From contig CAJYAJ010000002.1 in assembly GCA_913065005.1 (NCBI GenBank), positions 1-64,000 of the forward strand: 64,000 nt of DNA. Reading direction: 5' to 3'. The notes below the pieces were generated by a model. The model ran no database searches. It was not told where the DNA came from and saw only the letters and a list, made by a program, of their open reading frames with translations. Of this stretch, positions 50,355 through 61,432 are shown piece after piece. Within the stretch, counting starts at the first letter, position 1; each line of letters begins with the position of its first letter. The stretch comes from an uncultured Verrucomicrobiota bacterium (lineage in GTDB: Bacteria; Verrucomicrobiota; Kiritimatiellia; Kiritimatiellales; Pontiellaceae). The position numbers were made by a program, and so were the translations under genes.

Positions 50355-50756
50355 TTATTTCGCTCCATCGGCCACCATCTCCGCCAAGGAGACCGACCGT
50401 AATTTATCCACAATAACAGCGTTCACTTTTTGCCAGCTATTACTTACGGCACAGTTGCGATCACATCCATCGGTAATGCAACACGCCGTCATGCTCACCG
50501 GCCCCTCAAGCACCTCAATAATCTCAGCCGCCGAAATCGCCGAAGCCGCCCGTGCCAATCGATAGCCCCCTTGGCTACCCTGATGAGAAGCCAACAAACT
50601 TCCCTGCACCAACAACTTCAGCACCTTGCTCACCGTCGGTAATGGAATAGCTAACTGCTCCGATAGATCCTTCGCATTAAACAACGCACCCTCCTCCTCG
50701 CACATCTGTGCCAGCAAGATAAATCCATAATCTGTTAAACGCGTAATTCGCAGCAT
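50355..50756 (-). CDS. Rrf2-family regulator (SUF operon)
   Basis: 'MLRITRLTDYGFILLAQM', 'SEQLAIPLPTVSKVLKLLVQGSLLASHQGSQGGYRLAR', 3-Cys region 'CCITDGCDRNCAVS'. Confidence 0.92.
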   Translation of the reverse strand: MLRITRLTDYGFILLAQMCEEEGALFNAKDLSEQLAIPLPTVSKVLKLLVQGSLLASHQGSQGGYRLARAASAISAAEIIEVLEGPVSMTACCITDGCDRNCAVSNSWQKVNAVIVDKLRSVSLAEMVADGAK

Positions 50757-50903
50757 TTTTTTCCCTCATCCGAAAAAAGACTAAATTTGTACCAGATGAG
50801 AAAAATGTAACAAAGACTCCGCCTCGTGCAACCCCAATCGACCGGAATCGATAAAAAAAGATCGGTTGTCTATTTCCCCACCTTGGATATAAATAATTTA
50901 CTT

Positions 50904-51611
50904 ATGAGAATATTAATACTATTTTGCTTAATCCCTTTCTTTAATAGCATTGCTTGTAACGGTCTCGAACAACGTTCACTCGATTTGTTAAACAACGGAA
51001 CAGAAGAACAGCAATCCCTGTTTGAGAAAATTCAAACCGGTGATCCGCTCACAGAAGAAGAGGCCGAACTGTATGATCAAGCAAAAATTGAGACGCTTAA
51101 ACAAATGCAAATTGAACTTCGTCAAGCATTAGATGAATTACCTACACCAGAAACACTCGCTACCTCCTACTCAGGTTCCTGTTCAGAGTCCACGCTAGCC
51201 CTCTCCGAAATGACGCAAAACAGCAAAAACGCGCAACAAGCCCTTCAGGAGGTAACAAAATCATATCCCTATGAATTGAGAGGCTTAGATCCCGTTAAAC
51301 GAGGTAATTATCACCCACTCGTGACTTGGCTTGCAGAAGATGGAACCGAGCAAGCTCGCTATACCTATCGACTTAATGGTCAATTTCTCTCCGATGAAGC
51401 GCGCACAATCATCCAAGAAGAAGGAGGAGTGGATTGGTTAAGAACCATCTCCAGCGAAAAAATGAAAGCCGAACTCACCCGCATCTTACCCAAAGAGACC
51501 GTTGAATTATTTGACTACGGCATCCATCCACCTTCCGACTTTATGAAGAGCATGTCAGTAGGAGAAGAAGGCGAGTTGGCATATAGAACTCAAATCATTA
51601 CCAATAAATGA
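50904..51611 (+). CDS. Orphan secreted/lipoprotein-like protein of unknown function
   Basis: Signal-like N-term MRILILFCLIPFFNSIAC (possible lipobox); start trimmed from 50826. Confidence 0.55.
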   Translation: MRILILFCLIPFFNSIACNGLEQRSLDLLNNGTEEQQSLFEKIQTGDPLTEEEAELYDQAKIETLKQMQIELRQALDELPTPETLATSYSGSCSESTLALSEMTQNSKNAQQALQEVTKSYPYELRGLDPVKRGNYHPLVTWLAEDGTEQARYTYRLNGQFLSDEARTIIQEEGGVDWLRTISSEKMKAELTRILPKETVELFDYGIHPPSDFMKSMSVGEEGELAYRTQIITNK

Positions 51612-51970
51612 CGCCAACTGGACCGCAACAAATCGACGCAACAAAAATTGCACATTCCACATATATCACCCGAATATCAAACAAGAGAGTCGTTCTAATC
51701 GATCAAAACTTTGATCAATTTGTCGTATTGGATTTAACAAAAGAAACAAACGAATTAGAAAAAGAGATCAATCGATTTGCCTATCGAGGCTCTCGAGAAT
51801 CCTTTAATCATGAAATACGTCTCTATCGCAATGCCGCGAATGAAGCAGAAAAACAAATTGCAGCAAATGAAGTTATCCAATCCCTTGGCTATCTCCCTGA
51901 AGACACAGAAACTTTTTTTTCTATCAAAGATACCTTTTGGATGAGTCAAACCAAAATATCAAACGGATAA
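51608..51970 (+). CDS. Hypothetical protein, translationally coupled to the preceding gene
   Basis: ATGA overlap with preceding ORF; 120 aa, no family recognised. Confidence 0.5.
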   Translation: MTPTGPQQIDATKIAHSTYITRISNKRVVLIDQNFDQFVVLDLTKETNELEKEINRFAYRGSRESFNHEIRLYRNAANEAEKQIAANEVIQSLGYLPEDTETFFSIKDTFWMSQTKISNG

Positions 51971-51996
51971 GCCACGCGCTAATACCTCCAAAAAAA

Positions 51997-52797
51997 TTAC
52001 ACGCCTGCTCTTTTCACCGCCTGCCAATGCGCCTCCAACACCTCGATCGAAAGATCCGATAAAACGGACCCCTCCGCACGCACCCGCTGCTCCACCAAAC
52101 GAAAGCGCCGTTCAAACTTCTTCACATTCGCCCGCAATAGATCCTCCGCATTAAAACCCAAAAACCGGCACACATTCACACCACTGAAAAGCAAATCCCC
52201 CAACTCCTCCTTCAACGCCAGCTCATCCCCCGACTGCATCGCCTCACGCACCTCCGCAATCTCCTCCTCCAACTTCGCCAACACATCCTCCGCCGCCGCC
52301 CAATCAAAACCCGCTCGAGCCGCCCGCTTCTGCACCTCATGCGCCCGCTGCAACGCCGGCAACGCCCTCGGCACGCCCTCCAGAATCGACGCCCCCTCCG
52401 CCGTCTCCCCCTTCGCCGCCCTCTCCTGCCGCTTAATCGCATCCCAATTCGTCAACACCTCATCCGAACCCGACACCACCATATGGCCAAACACATGCGG
52501 ATGGCGCCGCACCAATTTTTCTGAAATCCCCCGCGCCACATCCTCAAAATCAAACCGACCCGCCTCCGACTGCATCTGCGCATGAAACACCACCTGCAAC
52601 AACAGATCGCCCAACTCCTCCTCCAGCGCCGAAATAGATCCACTCTCAATCGCCTCCACCACCTCATACGCCTCCTCAATCGCATACATCTTAATCGAAT
52701 CACTCGACTGCTTCCGATCCCACGGACACCCCCCCGGCCCCCGCAACCGACGCATAATCTCCAACAACCGCTCCAACTGATTTTCCGACTCGCTCAT
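51997..52797 (-). CDS. mazG: Nucleoside triphosphate pyrophosphohydrolase MazG
   Basis: 'LLEIMRRLRGPGGCPWDRKQSSDSIKMYAIEEAYEVVEAIE', second MazG repeat 'KLEEEIAEVREAM...ELGDLLFSGVNVCRFLG'. Confidence 0.95.
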   Translation of the reverse strand: MSESENQLERLLEIMRRLRGPGGCPWDRKQSSDSIKMYAIEEAYEVVEAIESGSISALEEELGDLLLQVVFHAQMQSEAGRFDFEDVARGISEKLVRRHPHVFGHMVVSGSDEVLTNWDAIKRQERAAKGETAEGASILEGVPRALPALQRAHEVQKRAARAGFDWAAAEDVLAKLEEEIAEVREAMQSGDELALKEELGDLLFSGVNVCRFLGFNAEDLLRANVKKFERRFRLVEQRVRAEGSVLSDLSIEVLEAHWQAVKRAGV

Positions 52798-52971
52798 GTT
52801 ACCTCCAAAACCCAAACGCTACCCCAACAACCCCCTAAACACAAAACCAACTCACCACCGCTTTTCAACAGGCTTCTTTTTCAGATTGTTAATAACTTTA
52901 TGATTTATCTTTTCTTTATCAAAATACGCTTTATACTCACTTTTTGACAAACGTATGAACAGGAGATCGAC

Positions 52972-53407
52972 ATGAAACACCTCAGCAGCATAATCATCCT
53001 ACTCACCCTCCTCCTCATCCACACCACCCCCGCCTATGTGGCCGACTCCATGCACCACGCCATCAGCTCCGATGTTAATGAGCTACGTGCCTATTTAATC
53101 GCGGGGGGAATCACGGTTCCTGAATCAGACGAAGCCCTCAAAGAAATCGATTCCGATGGAGACGGCATGGATGATTTTTCCGAATGGGTCATGGGAACAG
53201 ACGCCCTTGAAGGGGAGCCTCAACTGCAGACCACCTTCCCCCGCCGGAAACCTCACGCAACGCGGCGACCAAACATTAGGCTGGGATAGTCGCTACCGCC
53301 TCACCTCCGTCACCAAGGAATTGCATTCCATCGCATCTACTCCATCTTCACTCGTAAATAACGTTCCTAGGAAATCCACTGGATGCTCAATTCGTAGAAC
53401 GGATTGA
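52972..53407 (+). pseudogene. Decayed secreted protein: signal peptide plus Ca-binding 'DSDGDGMDDFSEW' motif, then RHS/YD-repeat residue in the +1 frame
   Basis: Frame 52972: '...EIDSDGDGMDDFSEWVMGTDALEG'; frame 53156: 'PAGNLTQRGDQTLGWDSRYRLTSVTK' (YD-repeat consensus), short and frame-broken. Confidence 0.6.
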
Positions 53408-54121
53408 TTACATGCGGAGGGTATGATCAAGGAGCTGATCGGGTTTTTCGTCGCTCAATTGATCGAGGACGAAAGCGGCTCCGCTGAAGTCTTGGAAGCT
53501 GGTATATTGATCGGGTACGGCGATGACAGCGGCTCCGGCGGTCAAGGCTCCTTTACAGGCGAGCTGCGATGAAACAACGGCAACAACGGTTTTGTTTTCG
53601 ATCGCAACCTGTTTCAGCATCTTGAGCCAGTCGTCGGCACGCGGGAAGGTTTCGCGTTGCTCTTCGGGTAGAATCAATTCCACGCCGAGCTCATCAAGAC
53701 CGAGGCGGGTGAGCAAGGCAGAGGAATCGGTTGCGTTCAATGCACTGTAGGCAAAGACGGCAACGCCACGGGCTTGGGCGGCTTTCACTAGTTTGGTGAT
53801 CGCGGTGTTGGGCTCCGATTCATTCGCACAAAACGCGGTAACGGATTTGTTCACTTCTCCAACGGCCTTTTCAATCGCGTCGGCTTTGTTGCCGGCTGCT
53901 TTGAGAATGTCGGTTACGGCGGTTCGATGATCGGGCGAAAGCGGTGAACGACAAAAGGCCGCTGGGGTGAGCTCGATTCCTTTGGGCTCAATGCCGCGTT
54001 TAATGGCTTCAAATTCTACGGGTCGTAACGATACGGCTACATAATCGAGTTCGATCAAAAGGGTATGGGTAAAAGTGGCATCTGCTTTCGGTGCGGTTTC
54101 CTGTTCGCTCATTGTGTTCAC
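53408..54121 (-). CDS. HAD-superfamily-like protein with degenerate active site
   Basis: 'TLLIELDYVAVSLRPVEFEAIKRGIEPKGIELTP' aligns with HAD 'FDLDGVLVDSE...'; 'KGALTAGAAVIAVPDQYTSFQDFSGAAFVLDQL' aligns with the HAD C-terminal region. Confidence 0.6.
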   Translation of the reverse strand: MNTMSEQETAPKADATFTHTLLIELDYVAVSLRPVEFEAIKRGIEPKGIELTPAAFCRSPLSPDHRTAVTDILKAAGNKADAIEKAVGEVNKSVTAFCANESEPNTAITKLVKAAQARGVAVFAYSALNATDSSALLTRLGLDELGVELILPEEQRETFPRADDWLKMLKQVAIENKTVVAVVSSQLACKGALTAGAAVIAVPDQYTSFQDFSGAAFVLDQLSDEKPDQLLDHTLRM

Positions 54122-54332
54122 TCCAGTGGTTTTTCTGTTAAAGGTGGCGTACTTTAGGGAGCGGATCGGTTGCCGTCAAGCCCTCTGTTTCAACGGCGTT
54201 CGAATGCGGATCAGAGCCAAAAATCTAATTCGTACCTTTTAAGCATTGCAAGGCATCGGCTCCGTGTAGATGATAGTCGGAATTTTATATGATTTATTAC
54301 TGAAATTTAGCAACGGGAGCGACTGAAGTCAG

Positions 54333-55433
54333 ATGCAGAAAGCGTTAATTGCACTCGAAGACGGTACGTGGTTTGAAGGAACTGCTTTTGCGGGTAGCGG
54401 AGAAGCTTATGGAGAGTTGGTCTTCAACACTTCGATGACGGGCTACCAAGAAATCTTAACGGATCCCTCCTATCATGGTCAGATCGTGACGATGACCTAT
54501 CCGTTGATTGGAAACTATGGGGTGAATACCGCCGATGAAGAGTCGCGCGGTATTTTTGCACAGGGGCTAATCGTGGGTGAATATTCACGGATGTATAGCA
54601 ACTGGCGTGCGGAACAATCGCTTGCTTCCTATCTGGAGGCAAATGGAAAAATCGGCATCCATGAAGTGGATACGCGGGCGATTACGCTGCACATCCGGGA
54701 TAAGGGTGCGATGAAGTGTGTCATTTCTACCGAGGAGAGCGATCCGATGGTCTTGGTGGAGAAAGCAAAAGCTTCTACTGGGTTGGTGGGGCGTGATTTG
54801 GCGACGGAAGTGACGATTGATGCGCCCTATTCATGGCCAGCACAAAAAAATCCGGATGCAACGTATCAAGTGGCGGTAATCGATTGCGGTATCAAATTGA
54901 ACCAGTTGCGTATTTTTGAAGAGCTGGGTTGTCAGTGTACCGTCTATCCCAATACCTCGGCAGCAGCAGATGTGTTGGCATCGAATCCGGATGGGATCTT
55001 TATCTCGAACGGACCGGGTGATCCTGCGGGAGCACCGGCTGTGACGAAGCTTGTGGAAGAGTTGATCGCAGCAAAACGGCCGCTTTTCGGTATCTGCTTT
55101 GGGCACCAGATGTTGAGTCTGGCGATGGGAGCGGAGAGCTTTAAGTTGAAATTTGGGCATCGCGGTGGAAACCAACCCATTCAGGATTTACGCACCCAAA
55201 AGGTCGAGATTGCTTCTCATAATCACGGTTTCTGTATTGATGCTGATTCGATCAATAGCGAAATCGCTGAAGTGACGCATTTAAATTTGAACGATCGCAC
55301 GGTAGCCGGAATCAAGCACAAGCAACAACCGCTCTTCTGTGTGCAGTATCACCCCGAAGCGGCCCCCGGCCCCCATGACCCCTACTATCTCTTTGAAGAG
55401 TTTATTGATCTAATGAAAGAAGCACGCACATGA
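54333..55433 (+). CDS. carA: Carbamoyl-phosphate synthase small subunit
   Basis: 'LIALEDGTWFEGTAFAGSGEAYGELVFNTSMTGYQEILTDPSYHGQIV', 'FGICFGHQMLSLAMGA', 'QYHPEAAPGPHD'. Confidence 0.97.
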   Translation: MQKALIALEDGTWFEGTAFAGSGEAYGELVFNTSMTGYQEILTDPSYHGQIVTMTYPLIGNYGVNTADEESRGIFAQGLIVGEYSRMYSNWRAEQSLASYLEANGKIGIHEVDTRAITLHIRDKGAMKCVISTEESDPMVLVEKAKASTGLVGRDLATEVTIDAPYSWPAQKNPDATYQVAVIDCGIKLNQLRIFEELGCQCTVYPNTSAAADVLASNPDGIFISNGPGDPAGAPAVTKLVEELIAAKRPLFGICFGHQMLSLAMGAESFKLKFGHRGGNQPIQDLRTQKVEIASHNHGFCIDADSINSEIAEVTHLNLNDRTVAGIKHKQQPLFCVQYHPEAAPGPHDPYYLFEEFIDLMKEART

Positions 55434-56977
55434 ACCACCCCGAATGGATTGCCATCCTAGATTATGGTTCGCAAGTGACCCAGCTGATTGCACGTCGCCT
55501 TCGTGAACAACACGTCTATTGCGAAATTTTACGCTATGATACCCCTGCAGAAGAACTGCGAGAACGGGCGCCTAAAGGCATCATTCTCTCGGGGGGGCCG
55601 TGTAGTGTTCCCGATTCCGATTCGCCTAAGTGCGATCCGGCACTGTTTGATCTCGCTATTCCGATGCTCGGTATTTGTTATGGAATGCAGCTGACGGCTC
55701 ACGCACTCGGTGGCGAAGTTCAACGCGGCGAAAAGCATGAATATGGCAAGGCGACCATGCGCATCACAAAACCTTCACCGCTCTATGAGGGCATGCAGGA
55801 TGAAGTGCAAGTTTGGATGAGCCACGGCGATAAAGTGGTTTCCCTACCCGAAGGATTTGAAACAGTCGCCGAATCAGACAACTGTCCGCATGCGACCATG
55901 CAGCATCTGGAGCGAGCGCTCTTTGGGGTGCAATTCCACCCTGAAGTGGTGCATACCCCACAAGGGGCTCAGATGCTCAAAAACTTTGCTTATGGAATTT
56001 GCGGCTGCTCGGGCGACTGGGAAATGGCTAAATTTGTCGAGCATACTGTTGCCAAAGTCAAAGAGACCGTCGGTGAGGATCATGTCTTACTGGGGCTCTC
56101 TGGTGGGGTTGATTCTTCGGTGGTGGCAGCGCTACTCCACAAAGCCATCGGGCATCAACTACACTGCGTCTACGTCGATAACGGATTAATGCGCTACAAA
56201 GAGACCGAAGAGATTGAAGCGCTCTTTGGAGATGCATTTGGCATGGATCTACACGTGGTTCATGCGGGTGATCCTTTCCTCTCGAAGCTCGAGGGCGTGA
56301 GCGATCCGGAAAAGAAACGAAAAATTATCGGGAATACTTTTATTGATGTCTTTTCAGAAAAAGCGCGCGAATTAAGCGGCGATGTAACCTATCTCGCACA
56401 AGGCACGCTCTATCCTGATGTGATTGAATCAGTCTCTCCGATTGGAGGACCTTCGGCGACGATTAAGAGTCATCACAACGTGGGTGGACTCCCAGAAGAT
56501 CTCCATTTTAAATTAATCGAACCGCTGCGTGAACTCTTCAAGGATGAGGTCCGGTTGGTTGGTCGTGAGTTGGGACTGCCCGATTATGTGGTCGATCGCC
56601 AACCCTTCCCCGGTCCGGGGCTCGCGGTTCGGATTATTGGGGAAATTACACCGGAGCGAATCGAGACCCTGCAACAAGCCGATTTACGGGTGCGGGAAGA
56701 AATTTTGATCATGGAGAATCATCTCGATGTCTGGCAATACTTTGCGGTGTTACTGCCGGTGCAATCGGTTGGCGTGATGGGAGATGACCGGACGTATGAA
56801 AACGTGATTGCGGTGCGGGCAGTCGAAAGTCGTGATGGCATGACTGCCGATTGGTTCAAGCTGCCCTACGATGTGATGGACCGCATCTCCAACCGAATTA
56901 TTAATGAAGTACGCGGCGTCAATCGCGTCTGCTATGACATTAGCTCAAAACCACCTTCAACCATCGAATGGGAATAG
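55430..56977 (+). CDS. guaA: GMP synthase (glutamine-hydrolysing)
   Basis: '[20 protein letters not shown]', '[10 protein letters not shown]', '[22 protein letters not shown]', '[13 protein letters not shown]'. Confidence 0.98.
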   Translation: MNHPEWIAILDYGSQVTQLIARRLREQHVYCEILRYDTPAEELRERAPKGIILSGGPCSVPDSDSPKCDPALFDLAIPMLGICYGMQLTAHALGGEVQRGEKHEYGKATMRITKPSPLYEGMQDEVQVWMSHGDKVVSLPEGFETVAESDNCPHATMQHLERALFGVQFHPEVVHTPQGAQMLKNFAYGICGCSGDWEMAKFVEHTVAKVKETVGEDHVLLGLSGGVDSSVVAALLHKAIGHQLHCVYVDNGLMRYKETEEIEALFGDAFGMDLHVVHAGDPFLSKLEGVSDPEKKRKIIGNTFIDVFSEKARELSGDVTYLAQGTLYPDVIESVSPIGGPSATIKSHHNVGGLPEDLHFKLIEPLRELFKDEVRLVGRELGLPDYVVDRQPFPGPGLAVRIIGEITPERIETLQQADLRVREEILIMENHLDVWQYFAVLLPVQSVGVMGDDRTYENVIAVRAVESRDGMTADWFKLPYDVMDRISNRIINEVRGVNRVCYDISSKPPSTIEWE

Positions 56978-56987
56978 AGGAGTAACC

Positions 56988-59900
56988 ATGCCGAAAAGAG
57001 AAGATATTAACCATATTTTGATTATTGGCTCGGGACCGATTGTCATTGGTCAAGCATGTGAATTCGACTACTCAGGAACGCAAGCATGTAAAGCGTTACG
57101 GGAAGAGGGCTATACGATTTCACTGATCAACAGCAACCCCGCCACGATTATGACCGACCCAGCAACGGCGGATCACACCTATATTGAACCCATCACACCG
57201 GAAGCGGTTGAAAAAATTATCATCAAAGAAAAACCCGATGCCATCCTCCCTACCCTTGGAGGTCAAACGGCCTTAAACACTGCCATGAAATTGGTGGAGC
57301 AAGGAATTCTGGAAAAACACGGTGTGGAGATGATTGGCGCTAAATACGATGCCATTCTACGCGGAGAAGAGCGCGACCTATTTAAGAAAGTCATGGCGGA
57401 AGCGGGTATCGAAACCCTCCGCAGTTACGAAGTGCATACGCTCGAAGAAGCGCGGGTCGTTGCTAATGAAAAACTGGCCTTCCCCATTATTGTACGCCCT
57501 TCTTTCACGCTCGGCGGTACCGGAGGTGGAATTGCAGCCGACATGGATGAACTTATGCAGATTGCCGAAGGCGGATTGAAAGCCAGTTTAACCACCGAAG
57601 TCTTGCTCGAAGAGTCTGTATTCGGCTGGAAAGAGTTCGAAATGGAAGTCATGCGCGATAAGAACGATAACGCGGTGATTATCTGTGCGATTGAAAACAT
57701 GGATCCGATGGGTATCCATACGGGTGATAGTATCACGGTCGCACCCGCTCAAACCTTGACGGATCGCGAATACCAAATCATGCGCGATGCTTCCTTGAAA
57801 GTCTTGCGGGTGGTCGGCGTAGAAACCGGTGGCTCGAATGTGCAGTTCTGCATTCATCCGCAGACGGGTCGCCTGGCGGTCATCGAAATGAATCCGCGCG
57901 TATCCCGTTCTTCGGCACTGGCCTCAAAAGCGACCGGCTTTCCGATTGCTAAATTGGCAGCCAAATTGGCAGCCGGTTACACGCTTGACGAACTCCCAAA
58001 CGATATTACACGCGAAACACCGGCTTGTTTTGAACCTTCGATTGACTATGTCGTTACCAAACTCCCACGCTTTACGTTCGAGAAATTCCCGGCGGCGGAT
58101 AACCGCCTCGGCGTCAGCATGAAATCGGTCGGGGAGACGATGGCGATTGGACGAACCTTCAAAGAGTCGCTCCAAAAAGCTTTCCGTTCGCTAGAAATTG
58201 GGGTCGATGGTTTAGACCTCAAAGCAGAGGCGAAACTAGATGCCGATCGACTCGATGATTATTTAACAACCACCTGCACAGAACGAACCATTGCAATTAA
58301 AACCGCGCTAAAACGGGGCTATTCGATCGAAAAAGTACATGAAATGACCTTCCTCGATCCGTGGTTCATCGATCAAATCTTGCAAATCGTTGAAATGGAA
58401 CAACAACTATTGGAAGTGACCGAGATCAATGCAAGTCTGATGCGCCGTGCCAAGCGCTATGGCTTCTCCGATGAGCAAATAGGTGCCCTCCGCGGGATGA
58501 GCGGCATGGAAGTCCGCGCGCTTCGTAAATCGCTGAATGTTACGCCAGTGTACAGTTTGGTCGACACCTGCGCCGGTGAATTTTCCGCATCAACACCCTA
58601 CTTCTACTCCTGCTATGCCGATCACAACGAAATTCGCCAGACCGAAAAAGAGAGCGTGATTGTGTTGGGTTCCGGACCCAATCGAATTGGACAAGGCATT
58701 GAGTTCGACTACTCCTGCGTCCATACCGTGAAAGCCCTTCGCGAAATGGGCTACGAAGCCATCATGGTTAACTCCAACCCCGAGACGGTTTCAACCGACT
58801 ACGACACGTCTGACAAACTCTACTTTGAACCGCTAACCTTTGAAGATGTGATGAACATCTACGAAGCAGAAAAACCGATGGGCATGATCGTTCAGATGGG
58901 CGGACAAACGCCATTGAATCTCGCCGAACGTTTATTGGAAGCGGGCGTACCCATTTTAGGCACCTCTCCCCAGAGTATTGCGGCAGCCGAAGACCGCGAA
59001 CAGTTCCGGCAGTTGCTCGACAAGCTCGAATTAAAGCAACCCGAATCAGCCACCGCGAAAACAGTGGCAGAAGCGGATCAAATTGCAAAACAGATTGGCT
59101 TCCCCGTGATGATTCGCCCCTCTTTTGTCTTGGGCGGTCGAGCTATGATGGTTGCATATGAGGAAGAGGACCTGGAACCATTTGTAAAGGCCGCCTTTGC
59201 CGCTAGCCCAGAACATCCTGTTTTACTCGACCGCTTTCTGGAACATGCGGTGGAGATCGATGTTGATTTGGTGTGCGATGGAACCGCTGTCTATATCGGT
59301 GGTGTGATGGAGCACGTGGAGGAAGCTGGTATTCACTCGGGCGATAGCGCTTGTTCTATTCCACCCTACACGCTGACGGATGATATGATCGCACGCATTA
59401 AAGAAGCTTGCTGTGCGATGGCTCTTGAATTGGGTGTTAAAGGATTGATGAACGCTCAAATCGCCGTGAAGGATGACGATTTTTATATCATTGAAGTCAA
59501 CCCACGTGCCTCACGTACCGTGCCCTATGTCTCAAAAGCAACCGGTGTGCCCATGGCAAAAATCGCAACCCAAATCGCGATGAACCAAACGTTAGAAGAG
59601 CTCGGATGGAAAGACTTTAAACCACGCGTAGAGTGGTATGCCGTGAAAGAAGCGGTCTTCCCCTTTAATCGATTTGCAGGCGTCGACCCCATTCTCGGGC
59701 CGGAGATGAAATCAACGGGCGAAGTAATGGGTATCGATAAGAGTTTTGAACTCGCCTTTTGGAAAGCGGAAACCGCAGCCGGTCAAGTATTGCCAACCGA
59801 AGGGCGTGTCTTCTTAAGCGCGAAAGATCGTGATAAGGATTGGATTATCGAAGTGGCGAATGAACTTGATGCCATGGATTTCGAATTGGTTGCCACGCAA

Positions 59901-60203
59901 GGAACGGCCGACGCATTGGAACGCGCAGGACTGCACGTCGAACGGACCTGCAAGCTGGCGGAAGAAGGAACCAATGTTATTGATTTAATGAAAGACAAGC
60001 GCGTGGATCTGCTCATCAATACGCCCAGTGGACCGGTGGCACGAGTGGATGAAATTAAAATTCGTTCTGAAGCGATTTTGCGCGGTCTACCGATTGTAAC
60101 GACTGCCTCGGGTGCAAAAGCAACCATCGGTGCGATTCGCACCATCCGCACCCAGGATTGGGATGTTAAATCTCTACAAGCCTTCCACAGCGAAGAAGCT
60201 TAA
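56988..60203 (+). CDS. carB: Carbamoyl-phosphate synthase large subunit (start trimmed from 56904)
   Basis: '[42 protein letters not shown]', duplicated ATP-grasp halves, MGS-like C-terminus. Confidence 0.97.
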   Translation: MPKREDINHILIIGSGPIVIGQACEFDYSGTQACKALREEGYTISLINSNPATIMTDPATADHTYIEPITPEAVEKIIIKEKPDAILPTLGGQTALNTAMKLVEQGILEKHGVEMIGAKYDAILRGEERDLFKKVMAEAGIETLRSYEVHTLEEARVVANEKLAFPIIVRPSFTLGGTGGGIAADMDELMQIAEGGLKASLTTEVLLEESVFGWKEFEMEVMRDKNDNAVIICAIENMDPMGIHTGDSITVAPAQTLTDREYQIMRDASLKVLRVVGVETGGSNVQFCIHPQTGRLAVIEMNPRVSRSSALASKATGFPIAKLAAKLAAGYTLDELPNDITRETPACFEPSIDYVVTKLPRFTFEKFPAADNRLGVSMKSVGETMAIGRTFKESLQKAFRSLEIGVDGLDLKAEAKLDADRLDDYLTTTCTERTIAIKTALKRGYSIEKVHEMTFLDPWFIDQILQIVEMEQQLLEVTEINASLMRRAKRYGFSDEQIGALRGMSGMEVRALRKSLNVTPVYSLVDTCAGEFSASTPYFYSCYADHNEIRQTEKESVIVLGSGPNRIGQGIEFDYSCVHTVKALREMGYEAIMVNSNPETVSTDYDTSDKLYFEPLTFEDVMNIYEAEKPMGMIVQMGGQTPLNLAERLLEAGVPILGTSPQSIAAAEDREQFRQLLDKLELKQPESATAKTVAEADQIAKQIGFPVMIRPSFVLGGRAMMVAYEEEDLEPFVKAAFAASPEHPVLLDRFLEHAVEIDVDLVCDGTAVYIGGVMEHVEEAGIHSGDSACSIPPYTLTDDMIARIKEACCAMALELGVKGLMNAQIAVKDDDFYIIEVNPRASRTVPYVSKATGVPMAKIATQIAMNQTLEELGWKDFKPRVEWYAVKEAVFPFNRFAGVDPILGPEMKSTGEVMGIDKSFELAFWKAETAAGQVLPTEGRVFLSAKDRDKDWIIEVANELDAMDFELVATQGTADALERAGLHVERTCKLAEEGTNVIDLMKDKRVDLLINTPSGPVARVDEIKIRSEAILRGLPIVTTASGAKATIGAIRTIRTQDWDVKSLQAFHSEEA

Positions 60204-61384
60204 GAAGCACGTTGTGCCTGCTTGAAACAAATACGAGATATCCATTTCATAAAGGCCTCTTCGCCGCTTAACATTTCAATCTCTACCCGCATATAGAGCA
60301 ACTGCAGATCGCGGCGTTCCATATAAGGAAACCGAACCGCATCTTTTTCTGTCGTCAGTAATGCCTCTGCTCCGGCGGCTTCAGCTTCGTTCAGGGTATC
60401 GATAATTTCTTGTTGTGAAAAACGATGATGATCGGCAAAGCGACGACGATAAACCAGTGTGGCACCGAATGATTCCAAGGCCGTTTCAAAACTTTCTGGA
60501 ACCGCAATCGCGGAGAGCGCCGCTACCTTTAATCCGTTGAGTCTTTCAAGTGGATATTGATCGTCTCCAAACAAGGATTTTAAATATTTCGCGCGGTGAC
60601 GGCATTCTGAAATTTCAGCCGTTGGATTCATCTCCCGGAGTTGATTTTTAAGTTCAGGCGCTCCCTGTTCATCACACTTCGTGATGAAGATAAATCCTGC
60701 GCGTTTAATATTTTTCATAGGCTCTCGAAGTAATCCGCGTGGCAGTAGATGGCCGCCGCCGTAGGGATTCGTTCGATCCACCAGCGCAATATCCAGCCGA
60801 TTTCCCAATTTTAGATACTGAAAACCATCATCGAGAATCAAGGTATCGCACCCTAAAACCCGAATGGCATATTTCCCAGACTTCACCCGATCTTTATCTA
60901 CCACCACAGCCACGTCTGGCAAATTCGATGCCAACATATAGGGCTCATCACCGGCCGTATGAGAATCTAGCAATAATTGCTTACCGTCAGAAACCACTCG
61001 GGGAGGCACCTCGATGGACCGATTATTAATCCGCAACCAAATCTTCTGCCAAAAAGGAATCGAACGGCTTTTATAGCCTCGACTCAGGATCGCTACTTTG
61101 CGGCCCTGTTGCTGCAGGTTCCGAGCGAATACTTCTACGACTGGCGTTTTACCGGTTCCGCCTACGGTTAAGTTGCCCACGCTAATCACCTGACAGCCCA
61201 GCGTATTCCCGCGCAAGATACGATGTCGATAGAGCCAAATACGAAATTGAACCAACACCGTAAAGATCCAAGATAAGAACTGTAGTAATCCACGCAGCAG
61301 AAAAGCGACGCGACCTCGACGTGAACCATCCAAGACGGATAGCAAATACGTTTCAATTGATTCCGTGTTGATTCGTGGAAGCAT
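60200..61384 (-). CDS. lpxK: Tetraacyldisaccharide 4'-kinase
   Basis: '[22 protein letters not shown]', '[22 protein letters not shown]', '[11 protein letters not shown]'. Confidence 0.95.
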   Translation of the reverse strand: MLPRINTESIETYLLSVLDGSRRGRVAFLLRGLLQFLSWIFTVLVQFRIWLYRHRILRGNTLGCQVISVGNLTVGGTGKTPVVEVFARNLQQQGRKVAILSRGYKSRSIPFWQKIWLRINNRSIEVPPRVVSDGKQLLLDSHTAGDEPYMLASNLPDVAVVVDKDRVKSGKYAIRVLGCDTLILDDGFQYLKLGNRLDIALVDRTNPYGGGHLLPRGLLREPMKNIKRAGFIFITKCDEQGAPELKNQLREMNPTAEISECRHRAKYLKSLFGDDQYPLERLNGLKVAALSAIAVPESFETALESFGATLVYRRRFADHHRFSQQEIIDTLNEAEAAGAEALLTTEKDAVRFPYMERRDLQLLYMRVEIEMLSGEEAFMKWISRICFKQAQRAS

Positions 61385-61432
61385 GCCGCAAGCTACCCTA
61401 CACCAGGCTTTCTTGGCAATCCCGTATCGTGC

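Noticed and set aside
50786-50814. Imperfect inverted repeat TTTGTACC...GTAACAAA upstream of the Rrf2 gene as an autoregulatory operator
   Set aside because: Only 5-6 matching bases per arm with a long spacer in AT-rich sequence; too weak without comparative data.
57950-57980. Local tandem repeat 'attggcagccaaattggcagcc' in carB
   Set aside because: Encodes the normal CarB segment '[17 protein letters not shown]'; not a mutational expansion of interest.
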